Shown: positions 7,402-18,019, counted from the stretch's first letter. The stretch is DNA of 64,000 nt from Bradyrhizobium prioriisuperbiae (GCF_032397745.1 NZ_CP135921.1:6994501-7058500), one strand, 5' to 3'. Numbers and translations are program-made. The notes: a model not told the origin generated them from the letters alone.

Positions 7402-10400
7402 TTAGAACTTGACGACGAAGCTGCCCTGGACGGCGTGGTTTTGCGCCTTGTCGGCCACGGCACCGCTGTAGGTCACGCCCAGCAACATGTTGCGCGTGAC
7501 CTTCCAGTCGAGACCGGCTTCTGCAACAGCGCTCTGGCGCGCGACCGGAACACCGGTCACCGCGAACGGCGAACTGCCGCTGGCGAAAGCGAAACCGGTG
7601 ACCGGCGTCACATCGCCGAACGCGGAGCGCCAGCCGAGCGTGCCACGGGCCACCAGCACCGTCGAGTCGCTCATCAGGAAGCTGCTTGCGGCATGCAGGC
7701 CCAGCGTGCTGTAGCCGACGTCGCGACGTTCCCGGCCGCCGGTAAGCGCGGCCGCGCCGCCACCCTCGGTGAAGGAGCCGGTGTCAAAGTGGACATAAGC
7801 CAGCCCGGCGAACGGCTCCAGGACAACGGGGCCTGCCATGATGCTGTAGCCGACTTCGCCAAACACCTGCGTGGTCTGCGCGCCGTAGCTTGCCTTTGCC
7901 GTCCCGGCAAAACCGGGGAACACAATCGCGCGGCTGGTGTCGATGTCGTGCCAGGTGTAGGCGACGCCAGCCCGCAAGCCCCACGGCCCGATCTGGCCGC
8001 CGCCATAAGCGGCAACGTGATAGTTATCGCTGCCACCCGACGACGCGCGATCGCCAACACTGAAGGACGTGCGCGAATAACCCGCCGCAACACCTGCGCG
8101 CCACATCCCGTTGAAGGTGGCATCGATGCCCGAGATGAAACCACCGCTCGAACGACTGATCCGCGCGAGACCGTCGCGGCCATCGATTTGGCCCCACGAG
8201 CCAAACCCGTGGGCCCAGGTTGCGTAGACCAGACTTTCCGGCCCGACCGCAGGGATCGGCTTCGCCTTGGTGTAGAGCGGCCGCTTCTCGCCGCTCGCGC
8301 CCTGACTTGATGGCACCACGGGATCGTTCGGTCCAAGCGTCGCAAGCCGCAAATCCGACGTGGTCGGCGTCAACTGGCGGACACGGTCGATCACAGCGTC
8401 GCGGACCTGATAGGACTCGTCGATCAGGACGCTCGATGCACTGGGATGAATCTCTCCCGAGAGCAGATCGAAGGCCTGCCGCGCCTGGGCTGCCGAGCTG
8501 GAGAGGACGGCGGCCGCGACCGGATTGCCGAAGCCGAGCGACTGGACCGCAGCGGCGACCGACGTCTGGTTCGGCGTCTGGGCGACACTCGCAAACGGCA
8601 CGCCGTTGAAGTTGAGCGTCACGAACGCACTGGTCGGATTGAAGGACAATTGCGGAGTGAGGAAGACCGAAGCCGTCAGCCCGTTCAGAGCTCCAAAGGT
8701 TCCGCTTACGCCGCCTGTCGCGGTCAGGATCGTGTACGGCACATTCGGCGTCAGAGGCGCCACCGTCTGCACACTCACGGTGCCGCCGGACAGCGTGGCG
8801 GTCCCCGTGGCCGCAAGCGCGGTGGTCTGGCCATTGCTGCCGAATTGAACCGCGAGGGTCGATCCCGAGGCCAGGGACACATTGCCCGCAACGTTGAGGG
8901 TGCCGGTGCTTCCGGTGCCTGTCGAACTGCCGGGCGCCACGATGCTGCCGCTCGCCGCGGTCAGTGTGCCGACCGTGCCGATGCCTGCCAGCGTGCCACC
9001 CGCGTTCACGGTCACCGGCGAGCTTGCGATGGAGCCGCCGACATCGAGTGTTCCGGCGTTGATGGTGGTCGGCCCCGTGAAGGTGCTTGTACCGGTCAAA
9101 ACAAGTGTGCCGGCGCCGTCCTTTTGCAGCGCCGTGGTGCCGGTGCCGTTCTGGATGACACCAGCGAAGTTACCAGCGTCGGCGATAAGCGTCGCCGCCG
9201 CGGCACCGTCGTTGGTGATCGTGCCGCTGCCCGTGAGATTGGCAGTGGTGGTGCCGATGCCGTTCAAATTGAGCGTGCCCGCGGCTCCAACATTCAGGGT
9301 GCTGCCAGTGCCGGCGGTCAGCGTCGCGGCCGCGGGATCGAGTGGCTGGAAGGTGCCGGCATCCACCGACACCGTCAGTCCCGCAACCACCGTCCCGCCT
9401 GTCCCGGTCAATCCCAGTGTGCCGGTGTTGCCGGCCGAACCGATATGCAGGGTGCCGACCGGCGTGGTGCCGGTGCCGAGCGCCAGTCCGCCCGTCAGCG
9501 CTGCCGTCTGGCCTGCACCGGCCGCAATGGTGACGTCGAGGCCGCCGCCGACCGTGAGCGCATTGGCGAAGGTGCCGCTGGCGTTGAGGGTCAGCGCAGT
9601 GCCGCTGGCGGCCAAGTTGACCGCACCGGTGCCGAGCGCCGTCGTGGTGCCGGCAACAACGGTGCCGGCTGTGATGGTGGTGCCGCCGGAATAGGTGTTG
9701 GTGCTGTTGAGGGCGAGTGTGCCCGTTCCGGTCTTATCCAGACCGCCTGCACCCGAAACGACGCCGTTCACCGCGCCGCTGATCCCTGCACCTGTGTTGA
9801 GCGAGGCCGCACCGTTGAGCACGATGGCGTTGCCGAGGGCCAGACCGTTAGCAGCAAGATCAAGCGTAGTTCCCGCCCCCATGGTCAGCGCACCGCTGCC
9901 GAGCGCCGCGTTGTTGCCGGCGCTCAGCGCGCCGCCGGTCAGACTGACCCCGCCGGTGAAGGTGTTCGCGCCGGTCAGCGCGAGCGCACCGGTGCCATCC
10001 TTCTGCACCGCAGTCGTGCTGGTGCCGTCCTGGATGACGCCGGCGAAGTTGCCGGTGCCGATGACAAGCGTTGCCGCGGCAGCGCCGTCGTTGGTGATCG
10101 TGCCGTTGCCGGTGAGGTTGGCAGTGGTGGTGCCGATGCCGTTCAGGTTCAGTGTGCCGGCCGCACCAACATTCAGTGTGCTGCCGGTGCCGGCTGTGAG
10201 TGCCGCGGCTGCGGCATCGAGTGGCCGGAAGGTGCCAGCATCCACCGACACCGTCAGGCCCGCAACCACCGTACCGCCTGCCCCGGTCAATCCCAATGTG
10301 CCGGTGTTGCCGGCGGAGCCAAGATGCAGAGTGCCGACCGGCGTAACACCGGTGCCGAGTGTCAGCCCGCCTGTCAGGTCCGCCGTCTGACCGGTGCCGG

Positions 10401-13400
10401 CGGCAACGGTGACGTCAAGGCCGCCACCGATAGTGAGCGCATTGGTGAAAGTGCCGCTGGCGTTGAGTGTCAGTCCGGTGCCACTGGCTGCAAGCGTCAC
10501 GGCACCGGTGCCGAGTGCCGTCGTGGTGCCAGCGACAACGGTGCCACCACTGATGGTGGTCCCGCCCGAATAAGTATTGGTGCCATTGAGTGTGAGCGTA
10601 CCCGTTCCGGTCTTGCCGAGATTGCCCGCCCCCGAGATAACGCCGTTCACGGCGCCGCTGATGCCGCCGGTCGTGTTGAGCGAGGCCGCGCCGTTGAGTG
10701 CGATGGCGTTGCCGAGCGCAAGGCCGGTCGCGGCGAAGTCGAGCGTGGTGCCCGCTGCCATGCCCAGGGCACCGGCGCCGAGCGCCGTGTTGTTGCCGAC
10801 ACTCAACGTGCCGCCGGTCAGGTTGACCCCGCCGGTAAAGGTGTTCGCACCGGTGAGTGCGAGTGTGCCGGTACCGTCCTTCTGCAGCGCCGTCGTCCCG
10901 GTGCCGTCCTGGATGATGCCGGCGAAGGTGCCCATGCCGGCGACAAGCGTTGCCGCCGCGGCACCATTGTTTGTGATGGTGCCGTTACCCGTGAGATTGG
11001 CGGTGGTGGTGCCGATACCGTTCAGGTTCAGCGTGCCGGCCGCTCCGATGTTCAGCCTGCTGCCGGTGCCGGCGGTGATCGCTGCGGCCGCGGCATCGAG
11101 CGGTTGGAAGGTGCCGGCATCCACCGAGACCGTCAGACCTGCAACCACGGTCCCGCCTGCCCCGGTCAAGCCCAGAGTGCCGGTGTTGCCGGCCGAGCCG
11201 ATATGCAGGGTGGCGACCGGCGCGGCGCCGGTGCCGAGCGTCAGGCCGCCCGTCAGCGCGGCGGTCAGGCCGGCGCCGGCGGCGATGGTGACGTCGAGGC
11301 CGCCGCCGACATTGAGTGCATTGGCGAAAGTACCGCTGGCATTCAGGATCAGCGCCGTACCGCTGGCCGCAAGGGTCACCGCACCGGTGCCGAGCGCCGC
11401 CGTGTTGCCGGCGACAACGGTGCCGCCATTGATGGTGGTGCCGCCCGAATAGGTGTTGGCGCCATTGAGAACGAGCGTGCCGAGGTCCGTCTTCACCAGA
11501 GTAGCGGCTCCGGTGAGCGACGAGCCGATAGTCGCCGTCATGCCCGCACCGGCGGCGGTGCCGTCGCCGACACGGATGATGCTCTGCGCAGCCGCCAGCG
11601 TGATCGGATCGCCCTGCACCTGATAGCCATTCACCGCGAACTGCATCCCGGTGACGCTGATAGTGCCGGAGGTGTTGTCGACCGTCACGGTGCCGGGCGA
11701 GCCCTGGAAGATGGCAAAGGCGGGAGCTGGGCTGAGCGGGGTATTCAGCGTTCCGTTCTGATTGGTCCAGTTGTCGTTGGTCGCGTTCCACAGACCGTTG
11801 CCGCCATTGACGACGCCGTTGTTGTGATCGGCGACATTGCCGCCGTCCCAGAAATTCAGGGTCTGGCCGCCGGTATTGACGAGATTGACCTGGTTGGTGA
11901 CGGCGGTCTGCACCGAAAGGTTGGCAGCCACGGTGCCGCTCGGCACTGTCCCGACGGCCATGCCGTTGTTGGTAAGGGCCCCACCATAATCCATCAAGCG
12001 GTAGATGCCGGCGCCGAGTCCGCCCAGGTCGGTGACATTGAGCGTGCCGCCGAGGGTGAGATTGCCCGTCACATTGAACAGCGGTGTTGCGCCGGGCGCA
12101 CCGAGTGCGGCGTTTACGTTCGATCCTGCGTTCAGTGTGAGCGCGCCCATGGTCAGGGTCTGGCCCTGGATGCCGGCCAGGTTGCCGCCGCTTGCGACGG
12201 TAACGGCTCCGCCGATCGAGCCGGACCCACCCAGCGTCCCGCCGGCGGCGACTGTCGTCGCAGTGTTGCCGAGCGAGCCATTGACCTGGAGCGTGCCGGC
12301 GCCGACGATGGTTGCGCCGGTGTAGGTGCTGGCGCCATTGAGCGCGAGTGTCCCCCCGCCTGTCTTGGTCAAGCCCCCGGCGCCGGAGATGGCGCCGTTC
12401 ACGGCGCCCGTGATTCCGGCCCCCGCATTCAGCGAGGCGGCTCCGTTCAGGGTGATTGCGTTGCCCAAAACAAGACCGGTCGTGCCGAGGTCGAGCGTGG
12501 TGCCGCCGCCCACGGTCAGCGCGCCGGTGCCCAGCGACGCATTGTTGCCGATGCTGAGTGTGCCGCCGGTCAGGTTGACGCCGCCGGTGAAGGTGTTTGC
12601 GCTGTTGAGCGCGAGCGTGCCGGCGCCGGTCTTCCCCAGGCTTCCGCCCCCGGAGATGACGCCGTTCACGGCGCCGCTGATCCCGGCCCCTGCGTTCAGC
12701 GACGCTGCACCGTTGAGTGTGATGTTGTTACCGAGCGCAAGCCCGGTGACGCCGAGATCGAGCGTGGTGCCGGCATCCATGGCGAGCACGCCGGTGCCAA
12801 GCGAGGCGCTATTGCCGATGCTGAGTGTGCCGCCAGTCAGATTGACGCCGCCCGTGAAGGTGTTCGCGTTGTTGAGCGCAAGCGTGCCGGCGCCTGTCTT
12901 GCCGAGCGACGCCGCCCCGGAGATGACGCCATTGAGCGCACCGCTGATGCCTGCTCCCGCGTTGAGCGAGGCAGCGCCGTTGAGCGCGATATTGTTGCCG
13001 AGTGCGAGACCGGTGACGCCGAGATCGAGGGTGGTGCCGGCATCCATGGCAAGCGCGCCGGTACCGAGCGACGCATTGTTGCCGACACTGAGCGTGCCGC
13101 CGGTCAGATTGACTCCGCCCGTGAACGTGTTCGCGGCATTGAGCGCGAGCGTGCCGGCGCCGGTCTTGCCAAGCGAGGCCGCCCCGGAGATGACGCCGTT
13201 CACGGCGCCGGTGATGCCCGCCCCCGCATTCAGCGAGGCCGCGCCGTTGAGCGCGATGCCATTGCCCAGCGCAAGACCGGTAACGCCGAGGTCGAGGGTG
13301 GTGCCGGCATCAAGGGCAAGAGTGCCTGTGCCGAGCGCCGCATTGTTACCGACACTGAGGGTGCCGCTGGTCACATTGACACCGCCGCTGAAGGTATTCG

Positions 13401-16400
13401 CCGCGTTGAGCGCAAGCGTCCCGAGACCGGTCTTGCCAAGCGAGCCTGCGCCCGACATCACGCCGTTCAACGCGCCGCTGATCCCTGCGCCCGCGTTGAG
13501 CGAGGCCGCACCATTGAGCGTCACATCATTGCCGAGCGCGAGGCCGGTGATGCCGAGGTCGAGCGCGGTGCCGGCCCCCATGACCAGGGCGCCGGTACCG
13601 AGCGCGGCACTGTTGCCGAGGCTCAGGGTGCCGCCGGTCAGATTGACTCCGCCCGTGAACGTGTTCGCGGCATTGAGCGCGAGCGTGCCGGCGCCGGTCT
13701 TGCCGAGCGAGGCCGCCCCGGAGATGACGCCGTTCAGCGCACCGCTGATACCGACGCCGGCATTGAGCGAGGCTGCCCCATTAAGTGTGACGTTGTTGCC
13801 GAGTCCAAGGCCACTGATGCCGAAGTCGAGTGTGGTACCGCCCCCCATCGCCAGCGCGCCGGTGCCGAGCGCGGCGCCGTTGCCGAGGCTCAGCGTACCG
13901 CCGGTCAGATTGACCCCGCCGGTAAACGTGTTCGCGGCATTGAGTGCGAGGGTTCCCGCGCCCGTCTTGGCCAAAGAGGCCGCGCCGGAAATCACACCGT
14001 TCAAGGCGCCGCTGATGCCTGCACCTGCATTGAGCGAGGCCGCCCCATTGAGTGCGATGTTGGTGTTGAGTCCAAGACCGGCGACGCCGAAGTCGAGCGT
14101 GGTGCCGGCACCCATGGCAAGATTACCAGTACCGAGTGCGGCGCTGTTGCCGATGCTCAGCGTGCCGCCGGTCAGGTTGACGCCACCGCTGAAGGTGTTC
14201 GCCGCATTGAGCGCCAGTGTGCCGGCGCCGGTCTTGCCAAGCACAGCCGCGCCGGAGATGACGCCATTCACTGCACCGCTGATTCCGACGCCGGCATTGA
14301 GCGAGGCTGCGCCGTTGAGCGCGATGCCGTTGCCAAGCCCGAGGCCGGTGATGCCGAAGTCCAGCGTGGTGCCGGCGCCCATGGCCAAGTTGCCGGTTCC
14401 GAGTGCCGCGCTGTTGCCGAGGCTCAGGGTGCCGCCGGTCAAGCTGACCCCGCCGCTGAAGCTGTTCGCGCCATTGAGCGCCAGCGTGCCGCCGCCGGTC
14501 TTGCTCAGCGCGAGCGTGCCGGCACCGTCCGCAATCAGACCGCCGAAAATGCCGGCGCCGATATCGACGTTGGCGAGACCAGCGACACCGGTGCTGAGTG
14601 AGCCGGTGCCGGTCAGATTGGCCACCGTCAACCCAATGCCGTTGAGGTCGACATGACCGGCCGCTCCGATATTGAGCGTGCCGCCCGCACCGGCGAGAAG
14701 CGTCCCGGCTGCCGCATCGCCCAGGGCCAATGTGCCGAAATTGGCCGACAGGGTGACATTGCCGCCAATCGTCGAGCCGGCACCGTTCAGCGTCAGCGTT
14801 CCAGTGTTCGCCGCCGAACCGATGTTGAGTGTGCCGCCCGCACCGAGGTTCAAACCGCCTCCGAAGGCCGCATTGACGCTGGCGCCAGCCGATAGCGTGG
14901 CTGCGGCGCCGGCGCCGAGGCTCAGCCCGTTGTTGAAACTGCCATTGACACCGAGCGCAAGCTCTGCGCCCGCGCCGAGTGTCACGAGCCCGCTGCCGAG
15001 CGCGCCCAGACTTCCGGCCACCAGTGCGCCGCCATTGACGGACAAACCGCCCGAGAAGGTGTTCGCACCGGTGAGGGTCAATGATCCGGCGCCGGTCTTG
15101 GACAAGCCGAACGCACCGGAAATCACGCCACTGGCGATCGCAGAGCCTGTCGCGACATCGAGGCCGGCCGCACCGGTGAGTGCGATGTCGTTGCCGAGCG
15201 TCATGCCCGCGCCCAAACCGAGCGACGTGCCGGCCCCAAGCCCGATCGCTCCCAGGCCCAGCGCCCCCGCGCTGCCTGCGACCAGCGAGCCACCGGTGAC
15301 GGTGAGACCGCCGCTAAAGGTGTTGTTACCCGACAGGGTCAGCGCGCCAGCACCGATCTTGGTCAAGCCAAGCGCGGTCGTGCCATCGGCCAGGATGCCG
15401 GAAAAATTGCCGGCGCCAACCGACAGGGTCGCAGCCGCACCACCGTTGTTGCTCACGAGACCGCTGCCGGTGAGATTGGCCGCGGTGGCGGCCAGGCCGT
15501 TGAGATCGAATGTCCCGGCGGCACCAATATTGAGCGTGCCGCCGACGCCGGCGGCGAGCGTTCCCGCGGCCGCGTCTCCCAGCTTCAGGGTGCCGACATT
15601 TGCCGACAGCGTCACGTTGGCGCCGACCACCGAGCCTGCGCCGTTCAAGGTGAGCGTGCCGGAGTTTCCGGCCGATCCAAGATTGAGCGTGCTGCCTGCC
15701 GCGAGATTGAGTCCGCCTCCCAGGGTGGCTCCGACCCCGGCACCAACCGAGATGGTACCGGACGCGCCGGCTCCAAGATTGATAGCGTTGTTGAAGGCGC
15801 CGTTGACGCCCAGCGACAATTCCGAGCCGCCGCCGAGGGTGACGGCACCGGTACCAAGAGCGCCCAGGCTGCCCGCCACCAGCGTGCCTGCACCAAGATT
15901 CAGGCTGGCAAAGCTGTTGTTGCCTGACAGCGTCAATGCGCTCGCACCGGTCTTGGTCAAGGCGAACGCACCGCCGATATTGCCGGTGATGCTGGCCGCA
16001 CCAAGGGACGCATCGAGCGAGGCGACGCCAGTGAGGTTGATCGTATTGCCAAGGCTGACGCCGGCGCCAAGCCCCAGCGTCGTTCCCAGACCAAGCGATG
16101 CCGTGCCGGTGCCGAGCGCCGTACTGCTGCCGGCAATGAGCGTGCCCGCGCCAAGCGTCAGGCCACCGCTGAAGGTGTTGTTGCCCGACAGTGTCAGTGC
16201 ATTTGCGCCGGTCTTGGTCAGAGCGAACGCGCCGCCGATGTTGCCGGTGAGACTGGCCGCGCCGAGGGAGGCGTCGAGCGAGGCCGAGCCCGTCAGGTTG
16301 ATCGCGTTGCCGAGGCTGATGCCGGCGCCAAGCCCGAGCGTCGTCCCCACACCAAGCGTTGCGATGCCGGTGCCGAACGCTGTGTTGCTCCCGGCGACCA

Positions 16401-17574
16401 GTGTGCCCGCACCGAGTGTCAGGCCACCGCTGAACGTGTTGTTGCCCGACAGCGTCAGTGCGCCCGCTCCGGTCTTGGTCAGGGCAAACGCGCCGCCGAT
16501 ATCGCCGGTGAGACTGGCCGCGCCGAGGGAGGCGTCGAGCGATGCCGAACCGGTCAGGTTGATCGCATTGCCGAGGCTGATGCCGGCGCCAAGCCCCAGC
16601 GTCGTCCCTGCCCCAAGCGTTGCAATGCCGGTGCCGAGCGCCGTGTTGCTGCCGGCGATGAGCGTTCCACCTCCAAGCGTGACGCCGCTTGTGAACGTAT
16701 TGTTGCCCGACAGCGTCAAGATGCCGGAGCCGTTCTTGATCAACGCCCCGCCGGCTCCATCGATCGCGCCGCCAAAGCTGGTGCTGAGATTGCCGTTGAG
16801 GGTGAGAGCATTCGCGCCGAGATGAAGCGCACCGCCCGCGGTTCCCGAGATCGCGCCGGCGGTCATGCCGCCGGAGGTCAGGCCGGAGATGTCGAGGACA
16901 CCGCCGGCATTGACGGCCAATTGCGCGCTGCCACCGGTGCTGGTGCCCGTGAACGAGATGCTGCCGCCGGCGTTGGCGGTGATGGTCGACGTACCGGCGG
17001 TGCTTGACCCGGTAAACTGCGTGATGCCGTTCGCATTGTTGGTGATGTTGACACCCGCCGCGGTGCTGGTGCCTTGAAAGACAAGGCTGCCCGTACCGCC
17101 CACGACACCCGAGGTGACGAAATTCTGCGGAATGGACGATACGTCCTGAATGCCGGTGCCAGTCAGCGTGAGCGAGGTGTTGAGCCCGAGGCCGCCGATG
17201 ATACTGAATACATAGGGATTGGCCCCTCCGATGAACGAGATCGTCCCCACCGTGCTTGCCGTGCCAGCCGTGAACGCCACCGCAGGGACCAGGGACGCAC
17301 CGAAGGTCGCCGTGCCGGTCGGCACGGTCGCGGGCGTCCAGCTCAACACGTTGTTCCAGACGCCGAGACCTGCACCGGTCCATGTGGCGTTTTGCGCGCG
17401 CGTCGTCGTCGGCATCATCGCCATCCACAATGCAAGGCTGGACACGCTGAGCAGCAGCGCGGAGCGATCGATGCGGCGCCTCGGAGCAAACTCGGCGATC
17501 GAGGGCCGCCGTTGAGGGGCCGGACGTTTTGCAAACGAGAAATTTGCAATCGACGAACCAGGGATCGAACGCAT
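7402..17574 (-). CDS. Giant autotransporter adhesin-like protein with passenger repeats
   Basis: A 3390-residue type Va autotransporter. The ATG at 17574 is preceded by GGAGGG; an in-frame TTG at 17646 is less likely. An extended signal of about 60 residues has a basic part then LLLSVSSLALW ending TRAQNA. The passenger is almost entirely Gly/Thr/Asn/Leu-rich beta-helix with passenger-associated-transport-repeat cores such as KTGAGTLAL(N/S)GANTFSGG. Repeat families occur at 261, 267 and 879 bp periods. A linker near SVLIDESYQVRDAVIDRVRQ leads to a C-terminal beta-barrel of about 280 residues ending in Phe (VVKF). It would be displayed on or released from the outer membrane. Cysteine is essentially absent. 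The ligand is unknown. Adhesion or biofilm roles are inferred from the family. Confidence 0.95.
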   Translation of the reverse strand: MRSIPGSSIANFSFAKRPAPQRRPSIAEFAPRRRIDRSALLLSVSSLALWMAMMPTTTRAQNATWTGAGLGVWNNVLSWTPATVPTGTATFGASLVPAVAFTAGTASTVGTISFIGGANPYVFSIIGGLGLNTSLTLTGTGIQDVSSIPQNFVTSGVVGGTGSLVFQGTSTAAGVNITNNANGITQFTGSSTAGTSTITANAGGSISFTGTSTGGSAQLAVNAGGVLDISGLTSGGMTAGAISGTAGGALHLGANALTLNGNLSTSFGGAIDGAGGALIKNGSGILTLSGNNTFTSGVTLGGGTLIAGSNTALGTGIATLGAGTTLGLGAGISLGNAINLTGSASLDASLGAASLTGDIGGAFALTKTGAGALTLSGNNTFSGGLTLGAGTLVAGSNTAFGTGIATLGVGTTLGLGAGISLGNAINLTGSASLDASLGAASLTGNIGGAFALTKTGANALTLSGNNTFSGGLTLGAGTLIAGSSTALGTGTASLGLGTTLGLGAGVSLGNTINLTGVASLDASLGAASITGNIGGAFALTKTGASALTLSGNNSFASLNLGAGTLVAGSLGALGTGAVTLGGGSELSLGVNGAFNNAINLGAGASGTISVGAGVGATLGGGLNLAAGSTLNLGSAGNSGTLTLNGAGSVVGANVTLSANVGTLKLGDAAAGTLAAGVGGTLNIGAAGTFDLNGLAATAANLTGSGLVSNNGGAAATLSVGAGNFSGILADGTTALGLTKIGAGALTLSGNNTFSGGLTVTGGSLVAGSAGALGLGAIGLGAGTSLGLGAGMTLGNDIALTGAAGLDVATGSAIASGVISGAFGLSKTGAGSLTLTGANTFSGGLSVNGGALVAGSLGALGSGLVTLGAGAELALGVNGSFNNGLSLGAGAAATLSAGASVNAAFGGGLNLGAGGTLNIGSAANTGTLTLNGAGSTIGGNVTLSANFGTLALGDAAAGTLLAGAGGTLNIGAAGHVDLNGIGLTVANLTGTGSLSTGVAGLANVDIGAGIFGGLIADGAGTLALSKTGGGTLALNGANSFSGGVSLTGGTLSLGNSAALGTGNLAMGAGTTLDFGITGLGLGNGIALNGAASLNAGVGISGAVNGVISGAAVLGKTGAGTLALNAANTFSGGVNLTGGTLSIGNSAALGTGNLAMGAGTTLDFGVAGLGLNTNIALNGAASLNAGAGISGALNGVISGAASLAKTGAGTLALNAANTFTGGVNLTGGTLSLGNGAALGTGALAMGGGTTLDFGISGLGLGNNVTLNGAASLNAGVGISGALNGVISGAASLGKTGAGTLALNAANTFTGGVNLTGGTLSLGNSAALGTGALVMGAGTALDLGITGLALGNDVTLNGAASLNAGAGISGALNGVMSGAGSLGKTGLGTLALNAANTFSGGVNVTSGTLSVGNNAALGTGTLALDAGTTLDLGVTGLALGNGIALNGAASLNAGAGITGAVNGVISGAASLGKTGAGTLALNAANTFTGGVNLTGGTLSVGNNASLGTGALAMDAGTTLDLGVTGLALGNNIALNGAASLNAGAGISGALNGVISGAASLGKTGAGTLALNNANTFTGGVNLTGGTLSIGNSASLGTGVLAMDAGTTLDLGVTGLALGNNITLNGAASLNAGAGISGAVNGVISGGGSLGKTGAGTLALNSANTFTGGVNLTGGTLSIGNNASLGTGALTVGGGTTLDLGTTGLVLGNAITLNGAASLNAGAGITGAVNGAISGAGGLTKTGGGTLALNGASTYTGATIVGAGTLQVNGSLGNTATTVAAGGTLGGSGSIGGAVTVASGGNLAGIQGQTLTMGALTLNAGSNVNAALGAPGATPLFNVTGNLTLGGTLNVTDLGGLGAGIYRLMDYGGALTNNGMAVGTVPSGTVAANLSVQTAVTNQVNLVNTGGQTLNFWDGGNVADHNNGVVNGGNGLWNATNDNWTNQNGTLNTPLSPAPAFAIFQGSPGTVTVDNTSGTISVTGMQFAVNGYQVQGDPITLAAAQSIIRVGDGTAAGAGMTATIGSSLTGAATLVKTDLGTLVLNGANTYSGGTTINGGTVVAGNTAALGTGAVTLAASGTALILNASGTFANALNVGGGLDVTIAAGAGLTAALTGGLTLGTGAAPVATLHIGSAGNTGTLGLTGAGGTVVAGLTVSVDAGTFQPLDAAAAAITAGTGSRLNIGAAGTLNLNGIGTTTANLTGNGTITNNGAAAATLVAGMGTFAGIIQDGTGTTALQKDGTGTLALTGANTFTGGVNLTGGTLSVGNNTALGAGALGMAAGTTLDFAATGLALGNAIALNGAASLNTTGGISGAVNGVISGAGNLGKTGTGTLTLNGTNTYSGGTTISGGTVVAGTTTALGTGAVTLAASGTGLTLNASGTFTNALTIGGGLDVTVAAGTGQTADLTGGLTLGTGVTPVGTLHLGSAGNTGTLGLTGAGGTVVAGLTVSVDAGTFRPLDAAAAALTAGTGSTLNVGAAGTLNLNGIGTTTANLTGNGTITNDGAAAATLVIGTGNFAGVIQDGTSTTAVQKDGTGALALTGANTFTGGVSLTGGALSAGNNAALGSGALTMGAGTTLDLAANGLALGNAIVLNGAASLNTGAGISGAVNGVVSGAGGLDKTGTGTLALNSTNTYSGGTTITAGTVVAGTTTALGTGAVNLAASGTALTLNASGTFANALTVGGGLDVTIAAGAGQTAALTGGLALGTGTTPVGTLHIGSAGNTGTLGLTGTGGTVVAGLTVSVDAGTFQPLDPAAATLTAGTGSTLNVGAAGTLNLNGIGTTTANLTGSGTITNDGAAAATLIADAGNFAGVIQNGTGTTALQKDGAGTLVLTGTSTFTGPTTINAGTLDVGGSIASSPVTVNAGGTLAGIGTVGTLTAASGSIVAPGSSTGTGSTGTLNVAGNVSLASGSTLAVQFGSNGQTTALAATGTATLSGGTVSVQTVAPLTPNVPYTILTATGGVSGTFGALNGLTASVFLTPQLSFNPTSAFVTLNFNGVPFASVAQTPNQTSVAAAVQSLGFGNPVAAAVLSSSAAQARQAFDLLSGEIHPSASSVLIDESYQVRDAVIDRVRQLTPTTSDLRLATLGPNDPVVPSSQGASGEKRPLYTKAKPIPAVGPESLVYATWAHGFGSWGQIDGRDGLARISRSSGGFISGIDATFNGMWRAGVAAGYSRTSFSVGDRASSGGSDNYHVAAYGGGQIGPWGLRAGVAYTWHDIDTSRAIVFPGFAGTAKASYGAQTTQVFGEVGYSIMAGPVVLEPFAGLAYVHFDTGSFTEGGGAAALTGGRERRDVGYSTLGLHAASSFLMSDSTVLVARGTLGWRSAFGDVTPVTGFAFASGSSPFAVTGVPVARQSAVAEAGLDWKVTRNMLLGVTYSGAVADKAQNHAVQGSFVVKF
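9050..11470 (-). repeat. Three 879-bp coding repeats in the autotransporter
   Basis: The marker sequence atccaccga(c/g) recurs at 9361, 10240 and 11119, exactly 879 bp (293 residues) apart. Each unit contains VVAGLTVSVDAGTF, GTLNLNGIGTTTANLTG and one copy of the 89-residue type of repeat found further upstream in the protein. The copy nearest the barrel diverges at its end. Confidence 0.9.
12340..14475 (-). repeat. Eight 267-bp coding repeats in the autotransporter
   Basis: The segment encoding GV(N/S)(L/V)T occurs at 12571, 12838, 13105, 13372, 13639, 13906, 14173 and 14440: seven identical 267-bp steps with no indels. Each 89-residue unit reads roughly GVNLTGGTLSxGNxAALGTG, then TTLDxG, ALNGAASLNAG and ISGAxNGVISGA. 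Confidence 0.93.
15910..16730 (-). repeat. 261-bp coding repeats in the autotransporter
   Basis: The marker ttgc(c/t)cgaca, or its one-base variant, recurs at 15920, 16181, 16442 and 16703, exactly 261 bp (87 residues) apart. Units carry TLSGNNTFSGGLTLGAGTL and ASLDASLGAASLTGNIGGAF (each shown in part). Confidence 0.88.
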
Positions 17575-18019
17575 CGCCAGAGCCCTCCGCGCACGGGTTT
17601 CCAAGCGGCCACGACCGTCTGGCCGCTGACCTTCCGAAGAATTCAACGTTGGCTTCCGAGTGGATTTTGCTGGCCTGTCCTGGGCCGATGACCTACGGCG
17701 CGCACGCCGCAGCGTGCACCGGCAGGATCATGCTCGGTCATCGGCAAGAGGTCGGCCAATGACTCAGACACAGACCGAAGCTACACCTAAAAGTTGCATC
17801 GCTCGCCCGGAGATTGGGCTCTCTGCTACTTTAGTCGGCAGTTGTTGCTGAAATAACGCAACCTATACGTGCACACCTTCTGCATCCGGAGAAGTACGGG
17901 GATTGTGGCTTGCCAAGACGGATATCGTTCTGTTCATGGTCGGATGCAGCAACGCTCGACCCGAAGGCGCGGATCACACGACCAAAGCCCGCGACCAAGA
18001 GACAATGCCCGACAGGACT
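17575..18019. other. Divergent intergenic region upstream of the autotransporter
   Basis: About 445 bp without a supportable gene. It holds a perfect 8-bp hairpin, AGCGGCCA (17604-17611) and TGGCCGCT (17620-17627), about 30 bp upstream of the autotransporter start and probably in its 5' leader. The rest should contain the two divergent promoters, but no clear -35/-10 pair could be assigned. Confidence 0.5.

Noticed and set aside
8446..14601. A 2051-codon plus-strand open frame opposite the autotransporter
   Set aside because: It is antisense to a repetitive, GC-rich gene with no stop-compatible codons on the other strand. It is Arg/Gly/Ala-rich, has no domain or ribosome site, and repeats only because the real gene does.
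9050..16730. Regular DNA repeats considered as a CRISPR array or satellite DNA
   Set aside because: Unit lengths are multiples of three, no spacers are present, and the units translate into passenger repeats in one long frame.
12326..16825. Further long plus-strand frames rich in Pro/Ala/Ser/Val opposite the autotransporter
   Set aside because: Low-complexity shadow translations of the same repeat array; no signal peptide, start site or family match.
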